DNA from: Planotetraspora sp. A-T 1434
Lineage (GTDB): Bacteria; Actinomycetota; Actinomycetes; Streptosporangiales; Streptosporangiaceae
Direction of reading: 5' to 3'
DNA: 64,000 nucleotides
Assembly (NCBI RefSeq): GCF_025420585.1
Contig: NZ_JAOEGB010000020.1
Coordinates: 1-64,000, forward strand
In this document: in pieces, positions 1 to 8,472 of the stretch
Layout of the letters: each line of letters begins with the position of its first letter
How positions within the stretch are numbered: position 1 is the stretch's first letter
Translations under genes and position numbers: made by a program
The notes under the pieces: generated by a model
Database searches by the model: none
Seen by the model: only the letters and a program-made list of their open reading frames with translations
Told to the model about the DNA's origin: nothing

Positions 1-1446
1 TTCCGTCACCTGACAGTCCAGCCACACCTGCGGCGTCTGGGACATGGTCCAGCCGGGGGTGCCGAAGCAGGCGCACACGTCGGGGCCGAACAGCTCGCCC
101 AGGCTCAGCGCGCTGGTGAAGACCACGGGCGCGGCTACGGCTCCGCGCGCGCGGGCCATCTGGCGGAGCACTTCGACGCCCGAGTACGTGCTGTGCGCGA
201 CGTCGGCCGCGAACCGGCGCTGGATCGCGGTGGCGCGGGCCGCGAAGCTCTCCTCGCCCGACATGTCGGCGTCCAGCAGGAGCAGGCTCGTGAAGTCGCC
301 GACGAGGCTCTGCACGTCCGGGTGAAGCGGACGCCGGTCGTAGAGCGGCAGGTTGAGCACGAACCGGTCGGTGGCGCTCCAGGCGGCGAGCGCTTCGGCG
401 AACGCGGTGAGGAACACCATCGACAGCGTCACGCCGTGATCTCGGGCACGCGCGGCGAGCCTGTCCCACCGCTCGGCCGGCACCGTGACGTACCGGCGGG
501 TGATCCGCTGGTCGGCCAGCCGCTCGGGCGCGACGGCGGTCGGCAGCTCCGGGCCGCCCGGAAGCTCGGCCAGCCGCCCGGCCCAGTAGTCACGCGCCCG
601 CTCATAGTCGGCCCGGGTGCTCGCGGCGTACGCGGCGAGGTAGCGCGGGTAGCTGTAGTCGATGGCCGGCAGGTCCTCTCCGGGACACCGGTAGAGGGCG
701 GCCAGGTCGCCGAGCAGGGTGCGGAAGCTCTGCGCGTCGGCGGCCAGCATCTCGATCTGGACGTGGACACGGGTGGCCCCGCGGGGCAGCAGGCTCAGCG
801 AGACGTCGAGCACCTGGCCGCGCCCGACGTCGAGCTTGCGGTGCGACAACTCCGCGCGGATCCGCTCAAGCTCCCCGTCGAGGTCGGCGACGGCCGTCAG
901 GTCCCGTACGGTGAGACCCGGCCAGGTGCTCTCCGCCATGATCTGCTGGCTGCCGTCGGGCAGAAACCGGCAGCGCAGCATCGGGTGCCGCGCCACCAGC
1001 CGCCGCACCGCCGCGTCCAGCCGCTCGGGCGACACATCGTGACCGTCGAACTCGTTGTAGAAGTGGGCGCCGACGCCACCGAGGACCTGGCCGTCGGTCC
1101 GCCCCACCCAGTACGCGTGCTGCATGGTGGCCAGCGCGAACGGCGCCGTCTCGTCGATCTCGGGGGCGGGCTCGGCCACCGGCTCCCGGGCGTCGTCTTC
1201 ATGGGCGCCGTCTTCATGGGCGCCGCCCGACTTGAGGATCAGCTCCCACCACTGCGCCAGCGTGCGGTGCTCGATCAGGTCGGCGAAGGTCACGCCCGAC
1301 CCGGCCTTGCCCCACCGCGCGGCCAGCCTCATCAGCCCGATGGAGTCGAGCCCGAGCCCGAGCAGGTCGTCGTGGTCCCCGATGCGCTCCACCGGCTCAC
1401 CAAGGCGTTCGGCGATGTCGCCGCGCATCCCGTCGATACTGAGCAT
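1..1446 (-). CDS. NRPS, N-terminal carrier domain plus heterocyclisation (Cy) domain, partial
   Basis: The gene runs off the left edge; 482 residues are visible. Residues 1-75 form a carrier domain with the phosphopantetheine site GLDSI (Ser35). The following LMRLAARWGK resembles aryl carrier proteins such as those of mycobactin or bacillibactin systems. A linker carrying the duplicated pentapeptide GAHED leads to a Cy domain: ATMQHAYWVGR (about 107-116), the GGVGAHFYNEFDG region, and SQTPQVWLD near the visible end. Cy domains condense and cyclise Cys, Ser or Thr to thiazoline or oxazoline. The family motif DxxxxDxxS is here ExxxxDxxS (Glu232, Asp237, Ser240). ATG 1446 lies 8 bases after the stop of the diiron gene, so the two are an operon. 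Adenylation and later domains must lie outside the window. Confidence 0.88.
   Translation of the reverse strand, partial: MLSIDGMRGDIAERLGEPVERIGDHDDLLGLGLDSIGLMRLAARWGKAGSGVTFADLIEHRTLAQWWELILKSGGAHEDGAHEDDAREPVAEPAPEIDETAPFALATMQHAYWVGRTDGQVLGGVGAHFYNEFDGHDVSPERLDAAVRRLVARHPMLRCRFLPDGSQQIMAESTWPGLTVRDLTAVADLDGELERIRAELSHRKLDVGRGQVLDVSLSLLPRGATRVHVQIEMLAADAQSFRTLLGDLAALYRCPGEDLPAIDYSYPRYLAAYAASTRADYERARDYWAGRLAELPGGPELPTAVAPERLADQRITRRYVTVPAERWDRLAARARDHGVTLSMVFLTAFAEALAAWSATDRFVLNLPLYDRRPLHPDVQSLVGDFTSLLLLDADMSGEESFAARATAIQRRFAADVAHSTYSGVEVLRQMARARGAVAAPVVFTSALSLGELFGPDVCACFGTPGWTMSQTPQVWLDCQVTE
1195..1224. repeat. Tandem 15-bp duplication in the NRPS linker
   Basis: The unit GTCTTCATGGGCGCC occurs twice without a gap. 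Being a multiple of three, it duplicates GAHED in the carrier-Cy linker and keeps the frame. It looks like a recent slippage event in a tolerant linker. Confidence 0.9.
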
Positions 1447-1454
1447 GTGCCGCC

Positions 1455-2426
1455 CTATCTGCGGTAGCCGGGGCGCAGCGCCCGATCGGCGAACCCGATG
1501 AGTTCAAGCTTCTCCAGGCCGCCCCGCACGCGAGGGGTGAGCAGCCCGATGTTGTTGAGTGCCGAGATGACCTTGGAGAAGACCGCCTGGCGGTACTTGA
1601 CCATCAGATCGTCGTGGGCGGCGAACTCGACGCCCTCGGCGCGGTCGACCTCGATGCGCTCCCACACGTCCTCGAGCAGGAACCGGCGCCGCATGAGCAC
1701 CGCGGCCTCCAGGACCATGTCCTCGCGGTCGGCCAGCTCGGCCGTGGTCATCTCCCGGTAGATCCCGGACAGCGACATGACGCCGAACGTCACGTGCCTG
1801 GCCTCGTCGCGGGCGACGAGCCGGGTGATGTCGCAGATCAGATCGTCGTGGAACGTGCTGTGCGCCAGCCGGAACGCGGCCATGGCCAGCGCCTCGACGA
1901 TGATCTGCATGCCCAGCGCGGTGATGTCCCAGCGCGAGTCGGACAGCAGGTCCTCCAGCAGCTCGCGCAGCGGCTGCGTGATCGGGTACGGCTCTGGCAC
2001 CTTCTCGTTCAGGTAACGGGAGAACGCCTCCACGTGCCTGGCCTCGTCGGCGGCCTGGCTGGCCGCGTAGTACTTGCTGTCCAGGTCGGGCACGACCTCG
2101 ACCAGCCGGGCCGCGACGACGAGCGCGCCCTGCTCGCCGTGCAGGAACTGGCTGACCATCCACGACTGGAGTTCCCAGCGGAAGGTGTCCCACATGGGCC
2201 GGCCGCGCCGCGCCAGCGGGGACGACGCGAAGGAGGCCATCGCGAACGACGAGTCGTCGGGCAGCGGGCACCCGAACGGCACGTCGATGCTCCAGTCCAC
2301 ATCGGTCGTCGCGTTCCACTGCGCCTGCTTGGCCCGCTCGTACAGCGACAGCACCGTAGGGGACTCTGACTCGTATTTCCAGGTTAGCCACGCCTGAACC
2401 GGGGTGGTCACCGACAAGCCGGACAT
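1455..2426 (-). CDS. Ferritin-like diiron oxidase/oxygenase
   Basis: A 323-residue soluble helical protein with two identically spaced iron-binding motifs, E-x29-E-x2-H: Glu98 with Glu128/His131 and Glu178 with Glu208/His211, both reading DEARH. This is the signature of the ribonucleotide reductase R2/ferritin-like superfamily, whose members in biosynthetic clusters include N-oxygenases (AurF, CmlI) and fatty-acid-type lyases. The substrate cannot be assigned; a tethered amine or acyl chain is an inference from the NRPS context. ATG 2426 was preferred over an upstream in-frame ATG at 2507 because the intervening translation is AT-rich promoter DNA. No strong ribosome site is seen; TTATCT lies 8 bases upstream, so a leaderless transcript is possible. 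It is followed at 8 bases by the NRPS gene. Confidence 0.8.
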   Translation of the reverse strand: MSGLSVTTPVQAWLTWKYESESPTVLSLYERAKQAQWNATTDVDWSIDVPFGCPLPDDSSFAMASFASSPLARRGRPMWDTFRWELQSWMVSQFLHGEQGALVVAARLVEVVPDLDSKYYAASQAADEARHVEAFSRYLNEKVPEPYPITQPLRELLEDLLSDSRWDITALGMQIIVEALAMAAFRLAHSTFHDDLICDITRLVARDEARHVTFGVMSLSGIYREMTTAELADREDMVLEAAVLMRRRFLLEDVWERIEVDRAEGVEFAAHDDLMVKYRQAVFSKVISALNNIGLLTPRVRGGLEKLELIGFADRALRPGYRR

Positions 2427-2470
2427 GAAGCCCAGATAACCAGACCCGCGAGCCGGACACCAGACTTTCC

Positions 2471-2491
2471 ATCTTGTTTCTTGTATGTTGT
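2471..2491 (+). promoter_or_regulatory. Heptad direct repeats, divergent promoter (diiron/NRPS and C-domain genes)
   Basis: Three contiguous 7-mers, ATCTTGT, TTCTTGT and ATGTTGT, lie in an AT-rich island between divergent genes. A possible -10 (TACAGT, 2496-2501) follows four bases later and sits just before ATG 2506. Related contiguous repeats occur in the other promoter regions of this cluster. Confidence 0.6.
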
Positions 2492-2505
2492 TTGCTACAG
2501 TCACC

Positions 2506-3768
2506 ATGGTGATCGAGGTACCGGCGTCGATCGGCCAGCGGCTGCTCGCGATGATCGGCCACTACCGCGCCGGGCACGGCGCGTTGAACTGCCCATTGCT
2601 GTGCCGGCTGCGCGGCCCGCTGGAGATCGCGGCGCTCCAGGCCGCGCTGGACGGCCTGACCGAGGCCCACGAGTCGCTGCGCACCACGTTCACCGGCCGG
2701 GGTCCGGCGCTGAGGCAGGTCGTCCACCCGCCCCGGCCGCTACCGCTGACCGTGGTCGACTCATGTGACGACGCCGCGGTCAACGCCGAGCTCTCGCGGC
2801 CCATCGACGTGGCGTCGTGGCCCGCGCGGGCCACCCTGTGGCGGGCCGGGCCGGCCGACCACACGCTCTGCCTGAACCTGCACCACCTGGTCACCGACGC
2901 ATGGTCCACGGGGATCCTGTTCGCCGAGCTCCGCCTTCGCTACGCCAGGGCGCTCGGGCGGCCCGCGAACCTGACCGCGCCCTCGTGGCAGTACCGCGAC
3001 TTCGCCGAGTGGCAGCGCGACCTGTGCGACGGGCCCGATTTGGACCGGCATCGCGACTACTGGCGGGACCGCCTGTCCGGGCTGCGGGTCCCCCGGCTCC
3101 CCTATCGCGAGCCGCCGCCCGGCGCGACGCCCGGCATGGTCACGGCCGATCTGCCCTCGTACGTCGTGGACGGCCTGCGCGAGATCGCCCGCGACTGCGG
3201 GACCACGCTGTTCACCGTGGCGCTGGCCCTCTACTACGCGGTCCTCCGGCAGGCGTGCGGGCAGGACGACCTGCCGGTCGCCTCGCTGTTCGCCAACCGC
3301 GCCCGGCCCGAGTCCCGGGGCACCGTGGGCTTCCTGGCGAACATGGTGGTGCTGCGGACCCGGCTCGACGAGAGCATGAGATTCCCCGATCTGGTGCGTG
3401 CCACGCACGCGACGGTCGCGGGAGCCCTCGCCTACCAGGAGCATCCGTACCAGACCCTCCCCCTGGAGGCGACGACGAGCCCGGGCGGCGGGCGGGTCGA
3501 CGACGTGGTTTTCCAGATGATGGCCGAGCTGGACTTCACGGCGAGCGCGGCCGGGCTGGAGTTCGAGCTGCTCGTGCCGGACGGCATCGGCAGCCGCTTC
3601 GGCGTGGAGCTGGCCATCGCGCCGCGCGGCCGGGGCCTGCGCGCCGTCCTGTTCTACACGCCCCGGCTCGACGACGACACGGCCGCCCGGCTGCTGTCCG
3701 GCTACGTCTCGGCCGCGACCGCCGTGGCCCGCGACGACGGCGCGCCGGTCGCCCAGCTCGGCACCTGA
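2506..3768 (+). CDS. Free-standing NRPS condensation domain protein
   Basis: A 420-residue protein made of one condensation domain. The catalytic motif is HHLVTDAWS (His126, His127, Asp131), that is HHxxxD with the usual Gly replaced by Ala, so it should be active in amide or ester formation. Later C-domain features include the YWRDRL helix and SLFANRARPES. No carrier or adenylation domain is attached, so it must act in trans on carrier-bound or CoA-bound partners. ATG 2506 was chosen over in-frame ATG 2485 because the latter lies in the repeat-containing promoter. The gene lacks a ribosome site and may be leaderless. Its 3' end overlaps the convergent plsX-like gene by 67 bases. Confidence 0.85.
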   Translation: MVIEVPASIGQRLLAMIGHYRAGHGALNCPLLCRLRGPLEIAALQAALDGLTEAHESLRTTFTGRGPALRQVVHPPRPLPLTVVDSCDDAAVNAELSRPIDVASWPARATLWRAGPADHTLCLNLHHLVTDAWSTGILFAELRLRYARALGRPANLTAPSWQYRDFAEWQRDLCDGPDLDRHRDYWRDRLSGLRVPRLPYREPPPGATPGMVTADLPSYVVDGLREIARDCGTTLFTVALALYYAVLRQACGQDDLPVASLFANRARPESRGTVGFLANMVVLRTRLDESMRFPDLVRATHATVAGALAYQEHPYQTLPLEATTSPGGGRVDDVVFQMMAELDFTASAAGLEFELLVPDGIGSRFGVELAIAPRGRGLRAVLFYTPRLDDDTAARLLSGYVSAATAVARDDGAPVAQLGT

Positions 3769-4718
3769 CCCGCCACGTTTAGCTCCACGCAGGTCGCCGC
3801 GACCTGGATCGCCCCGGCCACGTCGGCCCCGTTCGCCGCGCCGTGCGCCACGACGCACACCCCCCGCACGCCGAGCAGCACGGCGCCCGGCTCGGCGGCC
3901 AGCTGGGCCCGGATCGCCGACGACACGGCCGATGTCACCGGTTTCGCCGCGTCGCCGAGCGTGGCCCTGATGGCGGCCAGCGCCACTTCGGCTGTCGCGT
4001 CCAGGGTCCGCTCGTAGGTCTTGAGCGTGATGTCCCCGGTGAGTCCCTCGCACACGACCACGTCCACTCGCCCGGTGAACAGCTCGTACGCCTCGACATG
4101 GCCGACATATCGCCCGACGCGCTCGGGCAGCGCGGCGATCAGCACATCCGCCGACCGCTGCACGGGACCGCCCTTCACGGTCTCCTCCCCGTTGGACAGC
4201 AGTCCGATCCTGGGCCGGTCCACGCCCAGGCGCAGCCGCGCGTACGCGGCGCCCAGCTCGGCGAACTGGACCAGCCAGCTGGCCGGGCACTCCGTGGCCG
4301 CGCCCACGTCGAGCAGCACGGTCGGGGACGCGCCCGGGGCGGGCAGCAGCGTGGCCAGCGCCGGGTTCAGCACGCCGGGCGCGCGACGCATCCGCACGGC
4401 GGCGGCGAGCACGGCCGCGCCCGTGTTGCCCGTCGTCACCATTCCGTCGGCGAACCCACCGGCGACCGCGCCCGCGGCAACCATCAGCGACGAGCGCCGT
4501 TTGGCCCTTGTGACGGCGATCGGGTCGTCGTCCATCGCCACTCGCTCGGGCGCGTCCAGGATCGCGAACCTGCCCCCCGCCGCCCGGGAGAGCTCGTCAC
4601 GCGACCCCACCAGCACGATCTCGTAGCGGTCGGCCAGGCGCAGCGCGCCCTCCACGACCGGTCCTGGGCCGAGGTCGCCACCCACGGCGTCCACGGCGAG
4701 CCGAATTCTCCGCCGCAT
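3702..4718 (-). CDS. PlsX-like phosphate acyltransferase
   Basis: A 338-residue PlsX-family protein of normal length. It begins MRRRIRLAVDAVGGDLGPGP (family: MRIALDAMGGDxGP) and keeps LLDVGAATECPASWLVQF, IGLLSNGEETVKG and VVCEGLTGDITLKTYE. PlsX makes acyl-phosphate from acyl-ACP. The canonical GAN-x-DC segment reads GAATEC, so specificity may differ. Because it sits among biosynthetic genes rather than with fabH/acpP, it is more likely a pathway enzyme (activating or transferring an acyl chain) than the housekeeping copy; that is inference. ATG 4718 has AGAGGG 9 bases upstream. It is divergent from the VOC gene and shares its regulatory repeats. Confidence 0.82.
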   Translation of the reverse strand: MRRRIRLAVDAVGGDLGPGPVVEGALRLADRYEIVLVGSRDELSRAAGGRFAILDAPERVAMDDDPIAVTRAKRRSSLMVAAGAVAGGFADGMVTTGNTGAAVLAAAVRMRRAPGVLNPALATLLPAPGASPTVLLDVGAATECPASWLVQFAELGAAYARLRLGVDRPRIGLLSNGEETVKGGPVQRSADVLIAALPERVGRYVGHVEAYELFTGRVDVVVCEGLTGDITLKTYERTLDATAEVALAAIRATLGDAAKPVTSAVSSAIRAQLAAEPGAVLLGVRGVCVVAHGAANGADVAGAIQVAATCVELNVAGQVPSWATGAPSSRATAVAAET

Positions 4719-4753
4719 TGTCCGCGACCCTCTCACCCGGCAAACACTAAGCT

Positions 4754-4774
4754 ATCTCGTATCTGATGTCTGCT
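4754..4774 (+). promoter_or_regulatory. Heptad direct repeats between plsX-like and VOC genes
   Basis: Three contiguous 7-mers ATCTCGT, ATCTGAT and GTCTGCT lie between the divergent starts at 4718 and 4798. They match the ATCTnnT pattern seen at 2471 and 10119. The GGAGGAG ribosome site of the VOC gene follows. Confidence 0.6.
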
Positions 4775-4797
4775 GGCTCCGACGATGGAGGAGACAC

Positions 4798-5205
4798 ATG
4801 AGCGGCTCACCTGCACCCACGATCATCCCGACCCTTCGCTACCGGGACGTCGACAAGGCCATCGACTGGCTGACCGGCGCGCTCGGTTTCGCCGCCGTGT
4901 TCGTCGCCCGCGACGATTCGGGCCAGATCGGCCATGCCCAGCTCAGCCACGGCACCGGCATGATCATGCTCGGTCCGCACTCCGACGGCGGCGACGACCG
5001 TCTGTCGGTGGACATGGGCCCCGCCGCCGTGTACGTCATCCTCGGCTCCGACGAGATCGGCGCGCACTACGAGCGAGCCGTCGCGGCGGGCGCCGAAGTG
5101 GTCCGCGAACTCCGCGACGAGTCCTACGGCGGCAGCGGCTACACCGTCCGCGATCCGGAGCTCAACGTGTGGAGCTTCGGCACCTATCACCCGGCGATGG
5201 GCTGA
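4798..5205 (+). CDS. VOC-superfamily (glyoxalase/bleomycin-resistance-like) protein
   Basis: A 135-residue vicinal-oxygen-chelate fold protein: PTLRYRDVDKAIDWLTGALGF at the start, the central HAQLSHGTGMIMLG strand, and YTVRDPELNVWSFGTY at the end. VOC proteins in antibiotic clusters act as drug-binding self-resistance proteins or as metal-dependent isomerases, lyases or dioxygenases; sequence alone does not decide. It is preceded by a strong GGAGGAG site and is the first gene of a rightward operon; the GMC gene starts 3 bases after its stop. Cytoplasmic, with no signal peptide. Confidence 0.82.
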   Translation: MSGSPAPTIIPTLRYRDVDKAIDWLTGALGFAAVFVARDDSGQIGHAQLSHGTGMIMLGPHSDGGDDRLSVDMGPAAVYVILGSDEIGAHYERAVAAGAEVVRELRDESYGGSGYTVRDPELNVWSFGTYHPAMG

Positions 5206-5208
5206 CCC

Positions 5209-6726
5209 GTGACCGGCTACGACGTCATCGTCGTCGGGGCGGGCACGGCCGGCTCGGTGCTCGCGGCCCGGCTGAGCGAGGACCCCGCACGACACGTGTT
5301 GCTGCTGGAGGCGGGGCCCGACTTCGCCGGTGCGGCGAGCCTGCCGCCGGCCCTGCGCGAGGAGTTCCAGGTGCTCGACCCGCGCTACGACTGGGGGCTG
5401 GACGCCGCCCTCGTCGGGGAGCGGCGCGGCATCGTGGCGCGCGGCCGGGTGGTCGGCGGGTCGTCGCAGACCAACGCGCGCGGCGCGATCCGGCCCCCGG
5501 CGTCCGACTTCGCCGCGTGGGCCGCGCTCGGCCTGCCCGTGTGGGGCTGGGACCGGGTGCTGGAGTCCTTCCGGGCGATAGAGACCGACGCAGAGTTCGG
5601 GCACGAGCCGTACCACGGGTCGGGGGGGCCGCTGCCGATCACGCGCTGGGCCGCGTCAGAGCTGGCGCCGGGCGCGGCGGCGCTCCTCGCGGCGGCACGG
5701 GCCTGCGGACATGCCGACCTCGCCGACCTGAACGCCCCCGACGCGGCCGGAGTGGGAATCTACCCGCAGAACCGGGCGGGCAGGTCGCGGGTCTCGTCGG
5801 CCACCGCGTTCGTCGACCCCGCCAGGTCGCGCCCCAACTTGACGGTGCGCGGCGACTGCGAGGTGAACCGGGTCGTCGTCGCCGACGGCCGGGCGACCGG
5901 GGTCGAGGTGGACGGCGAGTTCATCGCGGGCCGCGAGGTCGTGCTGTGCGCGGGCGTGCCGTACAGCCCGGCGCTGCTGCTGCGGTCCGGGATCGGCCCG
6001 GCCGGGGAGCTGAGGGCCCTCGGCATCGACGTGGTGCTCGACGCGCCGGGCGTCGGGCGCCGCGTCATCGACCAGCCCGGAGCCGCGATCCCGGTGGTGC
6101 CGGCCGCGAGCGCGGGCGCGGACTGGTGGGAGACCAACCAGGTCGCCGGGCGCGACCGGATCCCCGGATACGAGGATGGGTCACTGTATCTGGTGTTCTT
6201 CTCGGGGATCGACATCCCGCCGCTGGCCGCGATGATCGGCAGCGACCTGCTGAGCATGGTCAGCGTCGGCGACCTCGCGCCGGCCTCGCGCGGCCGGATC
6301 ACGCTGCGCGGCCCGGATCCGAAGGACCAGCCGCTCGTCGAGCTCAACTTCTACTCGGCCGAGGGCGATCTGGCCCGGATGCGGGCGGCGCTGCGGCACG
6401 CGTGGGAGATGGCCAACCGGGCCGAGTTCACCGCGTACGTCGACCGGTTCGGCCTGGTCGACGACGCGACGATGGCCGACGACGAGCGGATCGACGGGCT
6501 GCTCACGCACACGACGACCAGCCGCTGGTCGCTGCAGGGGGGCTGCGCGATGGGCCCGGACACCGACCCCGAGGCAGTGGTGGACGAGCGGCTGCGGGTG
6601 CGCGGCGTGGAGGGCCTGCGGGTCGCCGACGCTTCGGTCGTCCCCGTGCCGTTGCGCGCCCCGACCGCGCTGGCCTGCGCGATGATCGGCGAGCACGCGA
6701 GCCGGATAGTACTATCTGCTATTTGA
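5209..6726 (+). CDS. GMC-family FAD-dependent oxidoreductase with altered active site
   Basis: A 505-residue GMC protein. The FAD-binding motif VIVVGAGTAGSVLAARLSE opens the protein, followed by LLLEAGP, GRVVGGSSQTNARGAI and the C-terminal GLRVADASVVP segment. In typical members the active site carries His in HPxGTCRMG and a second His/Asn near the end. Here the first segment reads SLQGGCAMG (about residue 441), and PLRAPTAL replaces the usual SANTNxP, so both catalytic residues seem lost. It may bind FAD yet perform different chemistry. GTG 5209 is coupled to the VOC gene. It belongs to the cluster by operon structure. Confidence 0.83.
   Translation: MTGYDVIVVGAGTAGSVLAARLSEDPARHVLLLEAGPDFAGAASLPPALREEFQVLDPRYDWGLDAALVGERRGIVARGRVVGGSSQTNARGAIRPPASDFAAWAALGLPVWGWDRVLESFRAIETDAEFGHEPYHGSGGPLPITRWAASELAPGAAALLAAARACGHADLADLNAPDAAGVGIYPQNRAGRSRVSSATAFVDPARSRPNLTVRGDCEVNRVVVADGRATGVEVDGEFIAGREVVLCAGVPYSPALLLRSGIGPAGELRALGIDVVLDAPGVGRRVIDQPGAAIPVVPAASAGADWWETNQVAGRDRIPGYEDGSLYLVFFSGIDIPPLAAMIGSDLLSMVSVGDLAPASRGRITLRGPDPKDQPLVELNFYSAEGDLARMRAALRHAWEMANRAEFTAYVDRFGLVDDATMADDERIDGLLTHTTTSRWSLQGGCAMGPDTDPEAVVDERLRVRGVEGLRVADASVVPVPLRAPTALACAMIGEHASRIVLSAI
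6712..6725 (+). promoter_or_regulatory. Heptad repeat pair before the exporter genes
   Basis: CTATCTG followed directly by CTATTTG (6 of 7 identical) spans the last codons and stop of the GMC gene, 42 bases before the exporter ATPase start. A 12-bp palindrome GATAGTACTATC (6705-6716) overlaps its left end. It fits the cluster-wide 7-bp repeat pattern, but with only two clear units. Confidence 0.4.
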
Positions 6727-6766
6727 CTCTAGTATTTGCGCGACAAATCCACATATCGTGACTGCC

Positions 6767-7705
6767 ATGGAAGGGATATCGGTCAACGTCGAGAGTCTGC
6801 GGAAGCGGTACGGCGAGGTCGACGCCGTCGCGGGAGTCTCGTTCCAGGTGGCCGCGGGCCACGTCGTCGCCGTCCTCGGCCCCAACGGGGCCGGGAAGAC
6901 CACCACCATCGGATGTCTCACGACCCTGATCCGCCCCGACGGGGGCCGCGCCACGGTCATGGGACACGACGTCGTCGCCGAGGCCCCTGCCGTACGAGGA
7001 CAGATCGCGGTCGTCGGGCAGTCGGCGGCCGTCGACGAGCTGCTGACCGGCCGGGAGAACCTGGTCTTCTTCGGCCGGTTGCTCGGCGAGCCGGCGGCCC
7101 AGGCGAGGAAACGCGCCGACGAACTGGTCGAGCGGTTCGACCTGGGCGAGGTCGCCGGCAAACCGGCGGGCACCTATTCCGGCGGCACCCGCCGCCGCCT
7201 CGACCTGGCGGTCGGCCTGGTCGTGCGGCGTCCCGTGCTGTTCCTCGACGAGCCGACGACGGGCCTCGACCCGCGCAGCCGCCAGGAGTTGCACGCCCTG
7301 ATCCGCGAGCAGCGCGACCTCGGCGTGAGCGTCCTGCTCACCACGCAGCAACTGGACGAGGCCGACGCTCTGGCCGACCGGGTGGTCGTCATCGACCACG
7401 GCCGGGTCATCGCCGAAGGCACCCCGGACACGCTGAAGGCCCAGGTCGGCGGCTCGTTCTGTGTCGTCATGATCGCCGACGAGGGGGTCCGCGCCCAGGC
7501 GCTCGCGGCGCTGCGCCCGAGCCTGCCGGACGCGGGCGTCGCCGACGACGCGATCCTCGTCCCCGCCAAGGGCACCTGGACCCTGACCGAGGTCGTCCGC
7601 ATCCTGGACGCCGCCGGCATCGAGCCCGACGACATCGCCCTGCGCCGCCCCACCCTGGACGACGCCTTCTTCGCCCTGACCGCCGACGCCGGAGGCGCGC
7701 GATGA
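6767..7705 (+). CDS. DrrA-like ABC exporter ATP-binding protein
   Basis: A 312-residue nucleotide-binding subunit with Walker A GPNGAGKTTT, signature YSGGTRRRLDLA, Walker B VLFLDEPTTGLD and the C-terminal extension typical of DrrA-like drug-export ATPases. ATG 6767 gives the usual N-terminus; a GTG at 6758 is an alternative. CATATC lies about 10 bases upstream and there is no ribosome site, again hinting at a near-leaderless transcript. It overlaps the first permease gene by 4 bases. It most likely energises export of the cluster product. Confidence 0.92.
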   Translation: MEGISVNVESLRKRYGEVDAVAGVSFQVAAGHVVAVLGPNGAGKTTTIGCLTTLIRPDGGRATVMGHDVVAEAPAVRGQIAVVGQSAAVDELLTGRENLVFFGRLLGEPAAQARKRADELVERFDLGEVAGKPAGTYSGGTRRRLDLAVGLVVRRPVLFLDEPTTGLDPRSRQELHALIREQRDLGVSVLLTTQQLDEADALADRVVVIDHGRVIAEGTPDTLKAQVGGSFCVVMIADEGVRAQALAALRPSLPDAGVADDAILVPAKGTWTLTEVVRILDAAGIEPDDIALRRPTLDDAFFALTADAGGAR

Positions 7706-8472
7706 CGGCGGCGACCCCGGCCGCGGGGCTGGTGCGGGACGCGGGTGTGCTGGCGGCGCGCAACCTGCGGGTGCTCAACGTGAAGGGGCTGGTGGCGGCG
7801 GTCGTCAACCCGCTGCTGTTCTTCGTCGCGTTCTACGTGGTGCTGCACGACCTGCTGATGAGCCGCGGCGTCGACTTCGGCGCCTTCTTCCCGCCGGGGA
7901 TAGTGGTCCAGGCGATGGGGCTCGGCGCGATCGCGACCGGCCAGTTCGCGTGGCGCGACCAGCGCAGCGGGCTGTTCGACCGCTACCGGCAGATGCCGAT
8001 CCATCGGGGGGCGATCCTCGCGGGACGGCTCGCCGCCGACCTGCTCCCGGCCGCGATCTCGGTGCTGGTCGTCGTGCTGGCGGGGCTGCTGGCCGGGTTC
8101 CGGTTCGCGGGCGGGCCGCTGGGGGCGCTGGGGTTCCTGGTGCTGGCGCTCGCGTTCTGGGTGGCCCTGGCCACGGGAACGGGCGCGTTCGGGGTGGCCA
8201 TGCGGCGGGTCGACGCGGTGACCGCGATGCTGTTCGTGCCCTTCCTGCCGCTTGTCAACTTCTCGACCGCGTTCGTACCGGTGCAGGGCTTTCCCGGTTG
8301 GCTGCAGCCAGTCGTGCGGGTCTCGCCGTTCACGGCCGTCGCCGACGGGCTGCGCGCCCTCGCGGCGGGCGGTCCCTCGTACGCGCCGGTGTGGCAGGCC
8401 GTGGCCTGGATCGCCGGGCTGACCCTGCTGTTCTCCTGGTCGGCGATGGCGGCGTTCCGGAGGATGTCATGA
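7702..8472 (+). CDS. ABC-2 exporter permease (first)
   Basis: A 256-residue ABC-2 (DrrB-like) membrane subunit with about six predicted transmembrane helices, among them GLVAAVVNPLLFFVAFYVVL, a stretch of alternating hydrophobic helices at about 110-165, and a last helix near the C-terminus. The DRYRQMPIHR loop matches the FRSLPxxR coupling element of the family. ATG 7702 overlaps the ATPase stop in the ATGA arrangement, and its own end overlaps the second permease by 4 bases. Confidence 0.88.
   Translation: MTAATPAAGLVRDAGVLAARNLRVLNVKGLVAAVVNPLLFFVAFYVVLHDLLMSRGVDFGAFFPPGIVVQAMGLGAIATGQFAWRDQRSGLFDRYRQMPIHRGAILAGRLAADLLPAAISVLVVVLAGLLAGFRFAGGPLGALGFLVLALAFWVALATGTGAFGVAMRRVDAVTAMLFVPFLPLVNFSTAFVPVQGFPGWLQPVVRVSPFTAVADGLRALAAGGPSYAPVWQAVAWIAGLTLLFSWSAMAAFRRMS

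Noticed and set aside
193-1467. Long rightward reading frame opposite the NRPS
   Set aside because: Its translation is rich in Arg/Pro with no family motif, while the opposite strand carries clear carrier and Cy motifs.
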